Part shown: piece after piece, positions 1 to 8,645 of the stretch
Numbering within the stretch: position 1 is the stretch's first letter
Layout: every line of letters begins with the position of its first letter
Assembly (NCBI GenBank): GCA_000961575.1
Contig: LADP01000042.1
Location: 144,092 to 208,091 of the forward strand
Direction: 5' to 3'
DNA length: 64,000 nucleotides
Origin: Peptococcaceae bacterium BRH_c8a
GTDB taxonomy: Bacteria > Bacillota > Desulfotomaculia > Desulfotomaculales > Desulfallaceae
Made by a program: the position numbers and the translations under genes
Notes under the pieces: generated by a model
What the model was told of the DNA's origin: nothing
The model's input: only the letters and a program-made list of their open reading frames with translations
Databases searched by the model: none

Positions 1-1
1 C

Positions 2-1399
2 CTGAACGAAATACTTGAAGAAAAAAACGGGGGAGTATTTCAAAAGAGCTACGAACCACATTTTAAAAAGAAACTCCAGAGCGGTTTATGTGCCAGTTTC
101 AGCGTTAGCGCCGACCTTGTTTATTTCGGTGATCAGAAAAGTCGTATCTATGTGTTTAACACCGATACCGGTGAATTAAAGATGAATAATACACACCCGG
201 CCGTGGGCATATTCTCCAATCGTTCACCGGCCCTAGACCTAAAAAACAATTTGTTAATATTCCCGGCTGTGGCAAGAGAAGAAGGCGGTAAAATCGTTGC
301 TGTTGACAGCAATACCGGTAAAACAAAATGGGCGCATAGTTTTACATCCCGGGCCCAGACAGCCCCTATTGTAGTTACCCATTATGCCGGTACGGAGATA
401 TGGGCAGGTACCAGCAGCGGATACCTGGTCTCAATTAACCCTGCTGACGGGAAACGGAACTGGATCAAGCAAATGAGCGAATTCTTCCGTATGGACGATT
501 ATGCCTGGGGCATTTCCGGTGAAGTATCGGCCGCCGTTCCCTTCTACCTGGTATCAACGGAAGAAGGCGTAAGGGGCGGCTGGCTGGCTGATTACGTTGA
601 ATATGAAGCCGTGAATCTTGACCCGGGCATCCCCAAGGGTGAGAAGGCCATCCCCGGCAAAACTTATAACGGCACCGCGACATTCAAGTATGCCGACGGG
701 TTTTGGGACTTCATGTTTGCCAACGTTGGCGTATTTTACGGTGATCAATATCTAAAACTCACTTATCCGGATGGCCGAGAGTTAGAAAAATTCGATTGGG
801 CTAATGCCGGGTTGGCCGAATGGGGTACGGTCTATGAACTGCCGATGGCCAAAGGCGATAACATTACACTTAATTTTACCTGGACCGCCAGCGACAGTGA
901 TACCATGACCGCACTGGTAAACCTGGACCAAAAGCCAGTGAAAAAGTCCCGGGATGAAGTAAACCTTGATAATAATAAGATTGAAAAAACAGTTAATGTA
1001 GAAGTTCCCTGCACCGATATCTCAGTTACTTTAACCAGCCCGGACGCCAGTGACATATTCGCAGGCTATGATTTTGAGCTGGTAGCCACCGTCAAACGTG
1101 CCAACAACGGCCCCGATGTCCCGGTCAAAGTGAAAGTCGATCTAAGCGGCAGTGGCATAGATTCAGATAACCCGGTGTACGTAACCTTAAACCGTGGCGA
1201 ATCACAGAAAGTTCCCTTCTTCGCCATACTAAACTCAGGCGGTTCGCATACCTACACGGTGACGGTGACACCCGTAGAGCCGGCAGGTATAGTGGATTGT
1301 GCACCAGGAAATAACAAGTCAAGCTATACCGTAAAAGCACAGGTGATAGAAGATGTGCCAGTAACAGACGATAAAACCAGGGCGGAAATAGTTTGGTAG
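2..1399 (+). CDS. PQQ-like beta-propeller repeat surface protein, 5' partial
   Basis: The reading frame is open from the left edge, so the true start lies outside the window; the GTG at 152 is only an internal codon. The visible part has two PQQ/WD-like propeller blades (VDSNTGKTKWAHSF and INPADGKRNWIKQ), the typical D-x-x-T/A-G-K-x-x-W pattern. Roughly the last 150 residues are beta-rich and resemble CARDB/Ig-like extracellular domains. No membrane segment is visible in this part. It precedes the pilus minor-pilin genes and ends at a terminator, so it is probably the last gene of an upstream unit and may be a secreted adhesin or accessory protein of the pilus. The function is inferred from domain type only. 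Confidence 0.8.
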   Translation: MNEILEEKNGGVFQKSYEPHFKKKLQSGLCASFSVSADLVYFGDQKSRIYVFNTDTGELKMNNTHPAVGIFSNRSPALDLKNNLLIFPAVAREEGGKIVAVDSNTGKTKWAHSFTSRAQTAPIVVTHYAGTEIWAGTSSGYLVSINPADGKRNWIKQMSEFFRMDDYAWGISGEVSAAVPFYLVSTEEGVRGGWLADYVEYEAVNLDPGIPKGEKAIPGKTYNGTATFKYADGFWDFMFANVGVFYGDQYLKLTYPDGRELEKFDWANAGLAEWGTVYELPMAKGDNITLNFTWTASDSDTMTALVNLDQKPVKKSRDEVNLDNNKIEKTVNVEVPCTDISVTLTSPDASDIFAGYDFELVATVKRANNGPDVPVKVKVDLSGSGIDSDNPVYVTLNRGESQKVPFFAILNSGGSHTYTVTVTPVEPAGIVDCAPGNNKSSYTVKAQVIEDVPVTDDKTRAEIVW

Positions 1400-1407
1400 C
1401 TATAGAA

Positions 1408-1443
1408 AAGCAGGCCGGGGTAATCCCTGGCCTGCTTTTTTTA
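1408..1443 (+). terminator. Rho-independent terminator
   Basis: AAGCAGGCC and GGCCTGCTT form a 9-bp stem around a 12-nt loop, followed by a run of T. It sits right after the propeller gene and before the first TadE-like gene, which rules out the upstream GTG at 1393 as the start of that gene. Confidence 0.85.
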
Positions 1444-1455
1444 GGGGGTGGTTTA

Positions 1456-1860
1456 TTGAAAAAAATCTACCGGGACGAACGCGGTAACGCAATGTTAGAG
1501 TTTGTTATGATCTTTCCACTTTTCATCGGCTTGATTCTAGGTACAATAAACGTCGCTGTTCTCCTGAACAACGATATCCTTGCATCCTCTGCCGCTAGGG
1601 TAGCAGGGAGAACTGCCGCAGTGACAGGCAACCGTTTGGATGGCGAAAACAGGGGTAAAGAGCTATTTAGAAAAGCTGGCCTTGTGCAACTTGACGGTCA
1701 GGTAAGAATAACCGGCAAAGACTATGTAACCGCCGAAGTAACCTACCAGGTGCCGGTATTGGTACCCGGTTTTGCGTGCCTGTTTGGCGGCAAACCATGG
1801 GATGATGAAATCAAACTAAAGAAAAGGAATAGTTACTATGTAGAATACAGACATCGCTAA
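1456..1860 (+). CDS. TadE-like minor pilin (first copy)
   Basis: A 134-residue protein with a class III prepilin-like N-terminus: a short basic leader ending RDERG, then NAMLEF and a hydrophobic segment (about residues 18-40), followed by an extracytoplasmic domain. The G-x4-E-F signature is what Tad prepilin peptidases recognise; TadE-family pseudopilins prime or cap Flp pilus assembly. I choose TTG at 1456 because it follows a GGGGGTGG ribosome site by 5-6 bases and the leader then matches its paralogues; upstream in-frame starts fall in the terminator. It is the first gene of the pilus operon, followed by a second TadE-like gene. Confidence 0.85.
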   Translation: MKKIYRDERGNAMLEFVMIFPLFIGLILGTINVAVLLNNDILASSAARVAGRTAAVTGNRLDGENRGKELFRKAGLVQLDGQVRITGKDYVTAEVTYQVPVLVPGFACLFGGKPWDDEIKLKKRNSYYVEYRHR

Positions 1861-1881
1861 ATATGGGGGTAAGGTAATATT

Positions 1882-2292
1882 CTGAACCAGATAAATAAAG
1901 ACAATCGCGGCAGCGTTATGTTGGAGTTTTGCATAGCATGTATGCTGATCCTGTTAATCTGGGCGGGGTTATGTAACACAGCGTTAATCTTAAAAGACCG
2001 GCTGGTGGTGATTGCTGCCGCAAGAGAAACCGGTAGATACTACGCCGCCATCAGCCAGAATGAATCACAAGCACAAAAAAAAGGGTATGAAATACTCGCC
2101 AACGGGAACATAGCAAAAAACCGGGCAACTATAAAAATTTATAGGAATAATCCCAGTAGCAACCTGGTACGCTGCGAAGTAACTTGCGACGTGCCGGTGG
2201 CAATACCCGGCGCTGGGGCTTTGTTTGGAGGTGACGCATGGAAGAATCAAATCACCGTCAAGGAATCGGTCGTGTTCCGTCTGGAGACCTAA
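1882..2292 (+). CDS. TadE-like minor pilin (second copy), probable CTG start
   Basis: A 136-residue paralogue of the preceding gene: leader LNQINKDNRG, then SVMLEFCIA and a transmembrane helix, ending in a similar VPVAIPGAGALFGG segment near the C-terminus. The first ATG (1918) would remove the basic leader and the cleavage glycine, so the start is probably CTG at 1882 (or ATT at 1879), both well spaced from the GGGGGTAAGG ribosome site at 1865. Expected to be processed by the locus's prepilin peptidase and to act as a minor pilin. It overlaps the next gene by 55 bases, suggesting coupled translation. Confidence 0.8.
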   Translation: MNQINKDNRGSVMLEFCIACMLILLIWAGLCNTALILKDRLVVIAAARETGRYYAAISQNESQAQKKGYEILANGNIAKNRATIKIYRNNPSSNLVRCEVTCDVPVAIPGAGALFGGDAWKNQITVKESVVFRLET

Positions 2293-2963
2293 TCCGTGAC
2301 GAACGAGGCGTAATTTTGCTTATGACTGTCATCCTTTTGGTAATGTTATTGGTTCTGGCGGGTATTGGCGCCGATCTGGCCCGGTGGTACGTGGCAAACG
2401 AACAAAACCAGACCGCTGTAGACGCTGCATCACTGGCCGGAGCACTTAGCGGTGAAAGGTATGTCACAATTGAGGTACAGTATGCACATACCGAGAAAAG
2501 ATGTAGCACAAGAGCTGATGGCACTAAAAGATGCCGCACGGTTTGCATATCAGATCCCCCGGTAACACGAACTGGAAAGGAAAAAACGCTGGTTGACGAA
2601 GGCGGGTGGCGACGGGGAACGTGCCGGGATCGCTTCCTGGGCTTTAGGGAAAGATGGATTGAATTCCCGGGTGATACAGAGTCTATTGCAAGTGCCGTGT
2701 TCAGTTATAACAGGCCGCAACTACTTAAAAGTTCTCATGGCGGCCAATTGGATAACACCCAGTTTAACGCTTACGATAACGGCAGGTATGCACCATCGGT
2801 AGTCGCACAATCAGAAGGGAAACTAGATACCTTTCTATTGCATTTAATCGGTATCAAAAACTTACCTGTTGGTAACTGCGGTCAGTCAAGCACCTTTTAC
2901 GAAGTGATTAGCGGCGGGGTAAACCAGAGCAGAAACGGCGCACCGGAAAACGGTTGCCCATAA
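2238..2963 (+). CDS. TadG-like minor pilin / Flp assembly protein
   Basis: A 241-residue protein with the N-terminal pattern IRDERGVILLMTVIL, a single membrane helix (about residues 25-45) and the segment ANEQNQTAVDAASLAGA, typical of TadE/TadG-like (DUF2134/Tad) proteins. The position usually held by Glu5 of a class III prepilin is Met, so cleavage by the peptidase is doubtful. The start is fixed by a GGAGGTG site 5 bases upstream of ATG. The extracytoplasmic part has cysteine-containing stretches (HTEKRCSTRADGTKRCRTVC) that could form disulfides. Lies inside the Tad operon; the role as a minor pilus component is inferred. Confidence 0.75.
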   Translation: MEESNHRQGIGRVPSGDLIRDERGVILLMTVILLVMLLVLAGIGADLARWYVANEQNQTAVDAASLAGALSGERYVTIEVQYAHTEKRCSTRADGTKRCRTVCISDPPVTRTGKEKTLVDEGGWRRGTCRDRFLGFRERWIEFPGDTESIASAVFSYNRPQLLKSSHGGQLDNTQFNAYDNGRYAPSVVAQSEGKLDTFLLHLIGIKNLPVGNCGQSSTFYEVISGGVNQSRNGAPENGCP

Positions 2964-2979
2964 AACTAAGGGGTAAAAA

Positions 2980-3183
2980 ATGTTTGTTAGTCTAAACCAC
3001 ATTGCCAAAGTATGGCATAATGTAGTGTGCATCGCGGGTGCCGCTATATTTTTTGCCTGGCTGATGATAAACGCTAACATCTTCAAGACGCTTTCTACTG
3101 TCGTTGTTATATCTTATCTATTTTATTTAATCTATCAAAACCAAAATATAATGCTGAAAGGGGTACTGAAATTTGGATTTTAA
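2980..3183 (+). CDS. Small membrane protein of the pilus operon
   Basis: A 67-residue protein with two hydrophobic helices (about residues 14-30 and 35-52). Preceded by AAGGGG at good spacing and overlapping the next gene's TTG start by 11 bases, which supports real, coupled translation. No family recognised; it may assist pilus assembly or be an operon-specific small protein. Confidence 0.55.
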   Translation: MFVSLNHIAKVWHNVVCIAGAAIFFAWLMINANIFKTLSTVVVISYLFYLIYQNQNIMLKGVLKFGF

Positions 3184-3910
3184 GAATATGCGTGCTAGCT
3201 CGCTCCGGACAAGCTCGCCCGGCGCGATTTTTATTTTTGTGGCGGTTGCATGTGCCATCATAGCAGGGGTATTGGTTGTAAACACACTCAGAATGGCCGT
3301 CCCCACCGTACCCGTTATCATCGCCAGCGCGGATATCGAGCCGGGGCAAACAATTACCGAAAATGTGTTGGATATAAAGAACTACCCACGGGCAGTGCTC
3401 CCGGATGACCGCATAACTGATAAAAACTTCGATGACATGATTGGCCGGCACGCTAGAACCATTATCGCCGCAGGCGACCCCGTACGCATGCGCCATATTG
3501 CTGAATTTACCCCTGAAGGAGGCACAGTGGCCGCACGGCTAACACTAATTGAGAATACTGATATGCGGGCAGTCACACTACCGGTTGAGGCCAGCGAAGG
3601 GCTATACGTTGAAACTGGTGACAGAGTAGATATTATCGGTACATTAGACGTTTTAGACACTGACGGACAAATAACAACTTCAAAGGTGTTAGTGTGGGCA
3701 GCACCGGTAATCTATACTCCCCCAAACACGGAGGAAACCGATAAGGGCGGCATCGTGGTGGCCCTTTCACCATCTGACACAGAGCGCGTTTCCCTGGCTA
3801 TAGCGGAAGGTAAGCTATTGGCGGCGCTAAACCCGCTGGGCGAAGTATCAGGGCAAAAAAGTGCAGGGATCACTATTCATGAAATATTTAACCCGGGACA
3901 GGGGGAGTAA
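3173..3910 (+). CDS. cpaB: CpaB/RcpC-like pilus assembly protein (SAF domain)
   Basis: A 245-residue protein with one N-terminal membrane helix (about residues 18-40) and a SAF domain beginning IIASADIEPGQTITENVL, followed by the RcpC/CpaB C-terminal beta domain (AVTLPVEASEGLYVETGDRVDI). CpaB proteins are membrane-anchored periplasm-side factors of Tad systems; in Gram-positives the domain faces outside. TTG at 3173 is chosen because of the GAAAGGGG site 10 bases upstream. It is followed after 3 bases by the TadZ/CpaE gene. A second cpaB is at 10.8 kb. Confidence 0.9.
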   Translation: MDFKNMRASSLRTSSPGAIFIFVAVACAIIAGVLVVNTLRMAVPTVPVIIASADIEPGQTITENVLDIKNYPRAVLPDDRITDKNFDDMIGRHARTIIAAGDPVRMRHIAEFTPEGGTVAARLTLIENTDMRAVTLPVEASEGLYVETGDRVDIIGTLDVLDTDGQITTSKVLVWAAPVIYTPPNTEETDKGGIVVALSPSDTERVSLAIAEGKLLAALNPLGEVSGQKSAGITIHEIFNPGQGE

Positions 3911-3913
3911 ATA

Positions 3914-5257
3914 ATGTGGATGGAAAACGACCAAACCATACGCATGATGGTGGTAGACGATGACCCGGACTATCGTGGGAAAATGCGTGCCGCTTTCGAG
4001 GGCCATCACCGGATTAGGGTAATAGCCTTAGCGCAGGGTGGGCGCGACGCCGTTGGGCTAGCCAGGGATAACGCACCTGATGCGGCGATCATCGACCTGG
4101 GTCTGGCCGATATGAGTGGTCTTGACGCAGCAGAGCAGATCGCCCGGGTATCACCGGGAACCGTAATATTTATTGCCACCGATACCCCGTCGATGGATTT
4201 GTATCGCCGAGCGACAGCCTTAGGTGTGAAACAGGTATTCACTAAAACCATGACCGCCAATGATATCGCTGGCATGATCGAGCAAGAAGTAGACGCGGTA
4301 CGTGAAGATATGCGCCGGCAGTCGGAAACAATGCCGTTGGTAACGCCCGGTGCCGGCCCGGCGGGCCTGCGTAACGGCTCGGTGGCCAAACACATACCCC
4401 GGCAAATGCAGACATACAAGAAAACAGTAATAGCTGTAACATCCGGTATCAAAGGCGGCGTCGGTAAAACTACCACTTCTGTTGCTATATCTTGTGCTGC
4501 CGCTACGCAGGCTGATGTCGGGGTCAGGGTGGCATTGGCCGATTTCAACGAGTCGGGCAACATAACTGTTCAGCTAAACATGGGTACGCCAAAGAATTTG
4601 GCTGGCCGTAGTGTATTGAACTGGCAGTACATGAACGATAGTGCAACGGAAGATGAACTGCAAGAATTCATGGTCAAACACAGTCCCAGCGGAGTATGGG
4701 TGCTTCCGGCAGTGCCTACACCGGACAGGATAGTGGAATTGAACGAGGAGCTAATCAAGAAAGTCATTAATATATTGCGCCAAAACTTTGACCTGGTGAT
4801 ATGTGACCTACCGCCTTCAATCACCTTTGATGCTTCCTGGGCAACGATAATGCTGGCGGACTATGTACTGGTGGTAGTCTGCCCGGACGACCAGGAAATT
4901 GCAGGTATTGAACAGTTTAACGATACGATAAACCAATTAAACTGTGCTAATAAGTGTTACCGAGTAATCAATAAATATAACGAGCCTGAAAGTCTGAGCA
5001 TTGCTGATATGAACAAGTACCAACCGTTTCCCATGCTGTCCAAATTTCCGTACGAACCGGGTGTTCGTCGGGGTAGAAAACTTGGGCACCCGTTTGTATT
5101 AAGCGATCCCAATAGTGAATACGCATGCTCGATTAGGGATGCGTTAAATAAGCTTTTCCCCGTATTCGGCGAAAGTTTCACGGGTCACGAAAAAAAGAAA
5201 AGCCGGGGATTGCTTAGCTCACTGTTTAGTATATTCGGTAAGAAAAGTGCTATCTAG
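3914..5257 (+). CDS. cpaE: TadZ/CpaE: receiver domain plus ParA-like ATPase
   Basis: 447 residues. Residues about 8-125 form a response-regulator receiver: acidic cluster VDDD, phospho-acceptor Asp in AAIIDLGL, and a TDTP/FTKTMT tail with the conserved Thr and Lys. Residues about 170-400 are a MinD/ParA ATPase with the deviant Walker A GIKGGVGKTTTS and a Walker B-like VICDLPPS. TadZ/CpaE localises Tad pilus machinery to the membrane or pole. The intact receiver acidic residues suggest it could actually be phosphorylated, unlike many degenerate TadZ receivers. Placed between cpaB and cpaF with short spacers, clearly one operon. There is no second TadZ in set 2, so it may serve both machines. 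Confidence 0.93.
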   Translation: MWMENDQTIRMMVVDDDPDYRGKMRAAFEGHHRIRVIALAQGGRDAVGLARDNAPDAAIIDLGLADMSGLDAAEQIARVSPGTVIFIATDTPSMDLYRRATALGVKQVFTKTMTANDIAGMIEQEVDAVREDMRRQSETMPLVTPGAGPAGLRNGSVAKHIPRQMQTYKKTVIAVTSGIKGGVGKTTTSVAISCAAATQADVGVRVALADFNESGNITVQLNMGTPKNLAGRSVLNWQYMNDSATEDELQEFMVKHSPSGVWVLPAVPTPDRIVELNEELIKKVINILRQNFDLVICDLPPSITFDASWATIMLADYVLVVVCPDDQEIAGIEQFNDTINQLNCANKCYRVINKYNEPESLSIADMNKYQPFPMLSKFPYEPGVRRGRKLGHPFVLSDPNSEYACSIRDALNKLFPVFGESFTGHEKKKSRGLLSSLFSIFGKKSAI

Positions 5258-5266
5258 GAGGGCAGA

Positions 5267-6646
5267 ATGTTTAACAATAAACGTTCATCAATTAGCGGGT
5301 TACAAAACAAATTAGATCGAATGCGGGGTGACGGACACCAGGACGCCCAAACTGAGCAAGCAATGGATCGGCTGGAGCTGTTTAACAAAGTCCGTCCGCT
5401 GGCGCAGAAAAGAATCCGAGAAAGGATAACAACGCAGGAGTTGGCAGATAGGTTTGCGCCAGCGCTTAGAACGAAAGTAAAAAAGGAAATCCTTGAAATC
5501 GTAGAACAGGAGGCACCCGGGCTACCTAAACCCGCCCAGGTTGGTATAACAGAAGAACTGGTTAACGACCTGCTGGGTTATGGCCCACTCGAACCTTATT
5601 TTAGCGGGTTACTTGCAGATCAAGTAACTGAGATTAAGGTTGACAACCCGAGAATTATTTGGGTTGAAATTGATGGTAAAGAAACCCTTGCCACTGACGA
5701 CAATGGAAAGCCCGTCACCTTCAGAGATGATCAGCATTGCCGTGATGTGCTGGATCGGATGCTGGCCCCCACCGGCAGGCGGGTGGATATCTCCAGCCCA
5801 CGGGTTAAAGCGCGGCTACCGGACGGTTCCAGGCTGATGGCCCATATCCCGCCGGTGGCTGTTGACGGTACCACGTTCAGTATCAGGCGCTTCAAGAAAG
5901 GCTTGACCTTGGCCAACTTGGTAGAGAAAGGGGCGATGAACGAAGAAATTATGCAGTTTATATCTGCCTGCGTAAAGGGCAGGTTAAATGCAATTGTATC
6001 TGGTGGCACATCATCTGGCAAAACCACCATTTTAAACGCCCTGGCTTCAGTTATACCAGAGGATGAAAGTATCATCACGATAGAAGATCCCGCCGAACTG
6101 CAATTGCAACACAGACATGTAAGACGCCTGGAAGCAAAACCTAATAACGTTGAGGGCGAAGGAGAAGTATCCCAACGAGATCTGGTAGCAGACGCCCTGC
6201 GCATGGCCCCGAAAAGGATAGTGGTGGGTGAGTGCCGGGAAGGTGAAGCGTTTGATATGATGCAGGCCATGAACACTGGTCATGACGGCTCACTTACAAC
6301 CGGGCACGCCAATAACGCTCATGAAATGCTAAACAGCAGGCTAGTTAACATGATCCAGATGGCCGATATGGGACTGCCACGCGAAGCTATCGTCGGTCAA
6401 ATAGCTGGTGCTGTGGACCTTGTTATTCACATATGTAAGGATCGTACTGGCAGAAGACGTGTAGATCATATCTGCGAAACCACGGGCATTGTGGTAAGCG
6501 GGCAGCATGTAAATGTTGGGCTGCATGAGCTTTACCGGTTTGAGCAAGAAAATGATAACTGGGTAAGAACTGAGCATCCTTTCAGCCGTTACGAAAAGCT
6601 AAAATGGGCAGGCATAGAGCTTTCGCCGGAGGTGGTCAAGTGCTAG
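5267..6646 (+). CDS. cpaF: TadA/CpaF secretion ATPase (set 1)
   Basis: A 459-residue type II/IV secretion ATPase. It has the N-terminal helical domain of CpaF, Walker A SGGTSSGKTT at about residue 244, an Asp box around TIEDPAEL, and Walker B-like VVGECREGEAFDM followed by the His box TGHDGSLTTGHANN. It hydrolyses ATP in the cytoplasm to drive Flp pilus extension through TadB/TadC. Start ATG follows GGAGGG. It overlaps the tadB start. A paralogue with the same motifs lies at 11.6 kb, so the locus has two motors. Confidence 0.96.
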   Translation: MFNNKRSSISGLQNKLDRMRGDGHQDAQTEQAMDRLELFNKVRPLAQKRIRERITTQELADRFAPALRTKVKKEILEIVEQEAPGLPKPAQVGITEELVNDLLGYGPLEPYFSGLLADQVTEIKVDNPRIIWVEIDGKETLATDDNGKPVTFRDDQHCRDVLDRMLAPTGRRVDISSPRVKARLPDGSRLMAHIPPVAVDGTTFSIRRFKKGLTLANLVEKGAMNEEIMQFISACVKGRLNAIVSGGTSSGKTTILNALASVIPEDESIITIEDPAELQLQHRHVRRLEAKPNNVEGEGEVSQRDLVADALRMAPKRIVVGECREGEAFDMMQAMNTGHDGSLTTGHANNAHEMLNSRLVNMIQMADMGLPREAIVGQIAGAVDLVIHICKDRTGRRRVDHICETTGIVVSGQHVNVGLHELYRFEQENDNWVRTEHPFSRYEKLKWAGIELSPEVVKC

Positions 6647-7527
6647 ACCTTGGTTTACTTACCTTGCTTGCCGGCGTTCTGGTTGGACTTACGATATTGC
6701 TTTTGGGTACCGGGATACGTATCCACCGAATGCAGACCCACTGGCTTTATGTACGAGGGTCGATGAACGAACCAAAACCCAGCCGGTTATCCAAGTTGCA
6801 GCGAGAAGCCCTGGCGGCTGGCTTGGAAGTGTCCCCGTTGCATCTAGCTATCGCTGCTATTATTGGTGCTGCAATCGGTGTAGCAGTGGTAGGCGCAATA
6901 ACCGGGATGGCTATTTTAGCTCCAATTGGTGCTGTATTCGGGCTTGTTGTGCCCGGTATTTGGGTCAAAAGAAGGGTAGCCGGTCGTGCCGCTACCTTTG
7001 AAGCGCAACTGGAAGTGGTCCTGGGCCAGATGGCCTCGGCTATACGGGCGGGACTGTCGACGCAACAAGCACTGGAGCAGGCAGCGCTATCAGCCATGCC
7101 GCCAGCTAAAGATGTTTTAGGCAAAACACTACACCTGGTGCGAACGGGCAGCCCACTGGTCAAGGCTTTGGAAGAATCAAGCCAGCTAATAAAATCTCGT
7201 GACCTGGAAATGGTAGCAGCAGCAACTGGCCTGCACATGCAAACCGGTGGTGACCTGGCCATGATTTTCGACCAGATAGCCGACGGTATTCGTGACAGGC
7301 GTACTTTTAGCGCTCAATTGGGTTCAGCCACATCAGAAGGTAGATTAACGACAAACTTTCTATTGGCCATGCCTTTTATTGCGGTTGGCGGCATGAGGGT
7401 ATTAAGCCCGGAGTATATGGCACCGCTGTTTAATACGGTAGGCGGCCTGCAGGTGCTAGGCATATGCACGGGCCTGATACTATTCGGCTGGCTATTAATT
7501 AGGCGCATCGTTGACGTTGATTATTAA
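6640..7527 (+). CDS. tadB: TadB inner-membrane platform protein (set 1)
   Basis: 295 residues. Two N-terminal helices (about 5-27 and 70-115), a central GspF/T2SSF domain (LEVVLGQMASAIRAGLSTQQAL, MQTGGDLAMIFDQIAD), and two C-terminal helices give the TadB topology. The start is GTG at 6640, six bases after GGAGGTGG and overlapping the cpaF stop codon; the longer reading frame from 6604 would lie inside cpaF. With TadC it forms the membrane platform on which the ATPase acts. Confidence 0.93.
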   Translation: MLDLGLLTLLAGVLVGLTILLLGTGIRIHRMQTHWLYVRGSMNEPKPSRLSKLQREALAAGLEVSPLHLAIAAIIGAAIGVAVVGAITGMAILAPIGAVFGLVVPGIWVKRRVAGRAATFEAQLEVVLGQMASAIRAGLSTQQALEQAALSAMPPAKDVLGKTLHLVRTGSPLVKALEESSQLIKSRDLEMVAAATGLHMQTGGDLAMIFDQIADGIRDRRTFSAQLGSATSEGRLTTNFLLAMPFIAVGGMRVLSPEYMAPLFNTVGGLQVLGICTGLILFGWLLIRRIVDVDY

Positions 7528-7540
7528 GGGGCGGGTTTAG

Positions 7541-8410
7541 ATGACTTTCAATGTAATGCCGATTGCTATATTCGTGGCCATGGCAGTCTTTCTCGGGTTT
7601 ATAGGGTTAAATTTAAAAAGGCGTGGCAAGTTCTCGCCGACGGCAAAAATCGTTAAGCAGAACCCGGTCGCTGAAAGCGGCAAGATAGTGAATCAGGGCT
7701 TGCTAAGCATATTACCGGTAGTAATGGTTGTCTACCCGGAGGACGTAAGATTTCAGACCGAGCGCAAGCTCAAGTGGGGCGGTATTGAAAGTATTACTGC
7801 TGGTGAATTTTTAGCTTATAAATTAACAACTGCCGCTGGTATACCCATTGCCGGGGCACTCGCGGGGGCTTTTCTGGGGATACCGTACATCTGGTTTTTG
7901 TTATTGGCCGGTGCCGGTTACCTGTTACCCGATATGTGGTTATCCTCAAAAGTGTCGGCACGCCAGAAGCAAATACGCCGGGACATGATGGAATTCGCGA
8001 CGCTGTTTGCCGTAGTGCTCCGGGCGGGCGGTGACCTTTACGGTGCGCTTAATCGGGTGGGTAAATGGTTCGGTGGGGAAATGGGTAAGGAGGTGATGCA
8101 GGCCGCGCATGACATTGCGACTGGTAAACGGCGGACGGAGGCGCTCATGGATATGGCCGACCGCTGTGGTGTAGACGAATTGACCCAACTGGTACAGGTG
8201 ATACTACAGGCCGAACGGTTTGGTACCAAAATAGCGGACGCCGTGCAACAACACGCAGCACAGGTAAGAATTATGAGACGTTATGCAGCTGAAAAAGTAG
8301 CGAACGAAGCAGCGGTGAAAATGACTTTCCCGATGCTTTTATTTTTTATTGGACCGCTAATGGTTTTATTAGCTTACCCAGCGTTCCAGCAGTTTGGCAA
8401 AATATTTTAA
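7541..8410 (+). CDS. tadC: TadC inner-membrane platform protein (set 1)
   Basis: 289 residues with a helix at 7-25, a pair of helices near 90-135, a GspF-type domain (MEFATLFAVVLRAGGDLYGAL) and a C-terminal membrane pair ending near LLFFIGPLMVLLAYPAF. The conserved EKVANEAAVKMTFPMLLFF motif is typical of TadC. Follows tadB by 13 bases and its stop overlaps the start region of the Flp pilin gene, as expected for a co-translated operon. Confidence 0.93.
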   Translation: MTFNVMPIAIFVAMAVFLGFIGLNLKRRGKFSPTAKIVKQNPVAESGKIVNQGLLSILPVVMVVYPEDVRFQTERKLKWGGIESITAGEFLAYKLTTAAGIPIAGALAGAFLGIPYIWFLLLAGAGYLLPDMWLSSKVSARQKQIRRDMMEFATLFAVVLRAGGDLYGALNRVGKWFGGEMGKEVMQAAHDIATGKRRTEALMDMADRCGVDELTQLVQVILQAERFGTKIADAVQQHAAQVRIMRRYAAEKVANEAAVKMTFPMLLFFIGPLMVLLAYPAFQQFGKIF

Positions 8411-8430
8411 TGGAAGGGGTTAAAGTAAAA

Positions 8431-8595
8431 ATGACTGAAATAAAAAAAATTATCAATGATGAAAGAGGGGCCACGCTCCTTGAATATGCCGGCCTGGCCG
8501 TCCTGATACTGGTTGGTATTTGGGTGGCGGCAACGCAGTTGGCCGGTGGCGTAAATGAAAGATTCGAAGATATTCAAGATAGGATAGAACCTTAA
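8431..8595 (+). CDS. flp: Flp-family major pilin (set 1)
   Basis: A 54-residue prepilin: leader MTEIKKIINDERG, cleavage glycine, then ATLLEYAGLAVLILVG with Glu5-Tyr6 and one membrane helix, followed by a short polar tail. This is the Flp/Fap pattern (G-x4-E-Y). ATG 8431 gives the usual leader; ATG 8410, which overlaps the tadC stop, would add seven residues. It is followed by a 14-bp hairpin, suggesting that this highly needed subunit is expressed above downstream genes. Confidence 0.93.
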   Translation: MTEIKKIINDERGATLLEYAGLAVLILVGIWVAATQLAGGVNERFEDIQDRIEP

Positions 8596-8630
8596 CATAA
8601 GGCGGGCGAATAGCCCGCCTTATGTTTTTA
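8594..8630 (+). terminator. Perfect 14-bp hairpin with T tract after the pilin gene
   Basis: AACATAAGGCGGGC pairs exactly with GCCCGCCTTATGTT around a 5-nt loop, followed by TTTAATAA. It overlaps the pilin stop codon. The following peptidase gene has its own ribosome site 8 bases later, so this is probably a partial terminator or a 3'-end stabiliser that raises pilin mRNA relative to the rest. Confidence 0.8.
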
Positions 8631-8645
8631 ATAAGGGGTGATGAT

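Noticed and set aside
3107..3496. 129-codon minus frame under cpaB
   Set aside because: Shadow of cpaB; no ribosome site and no domain.
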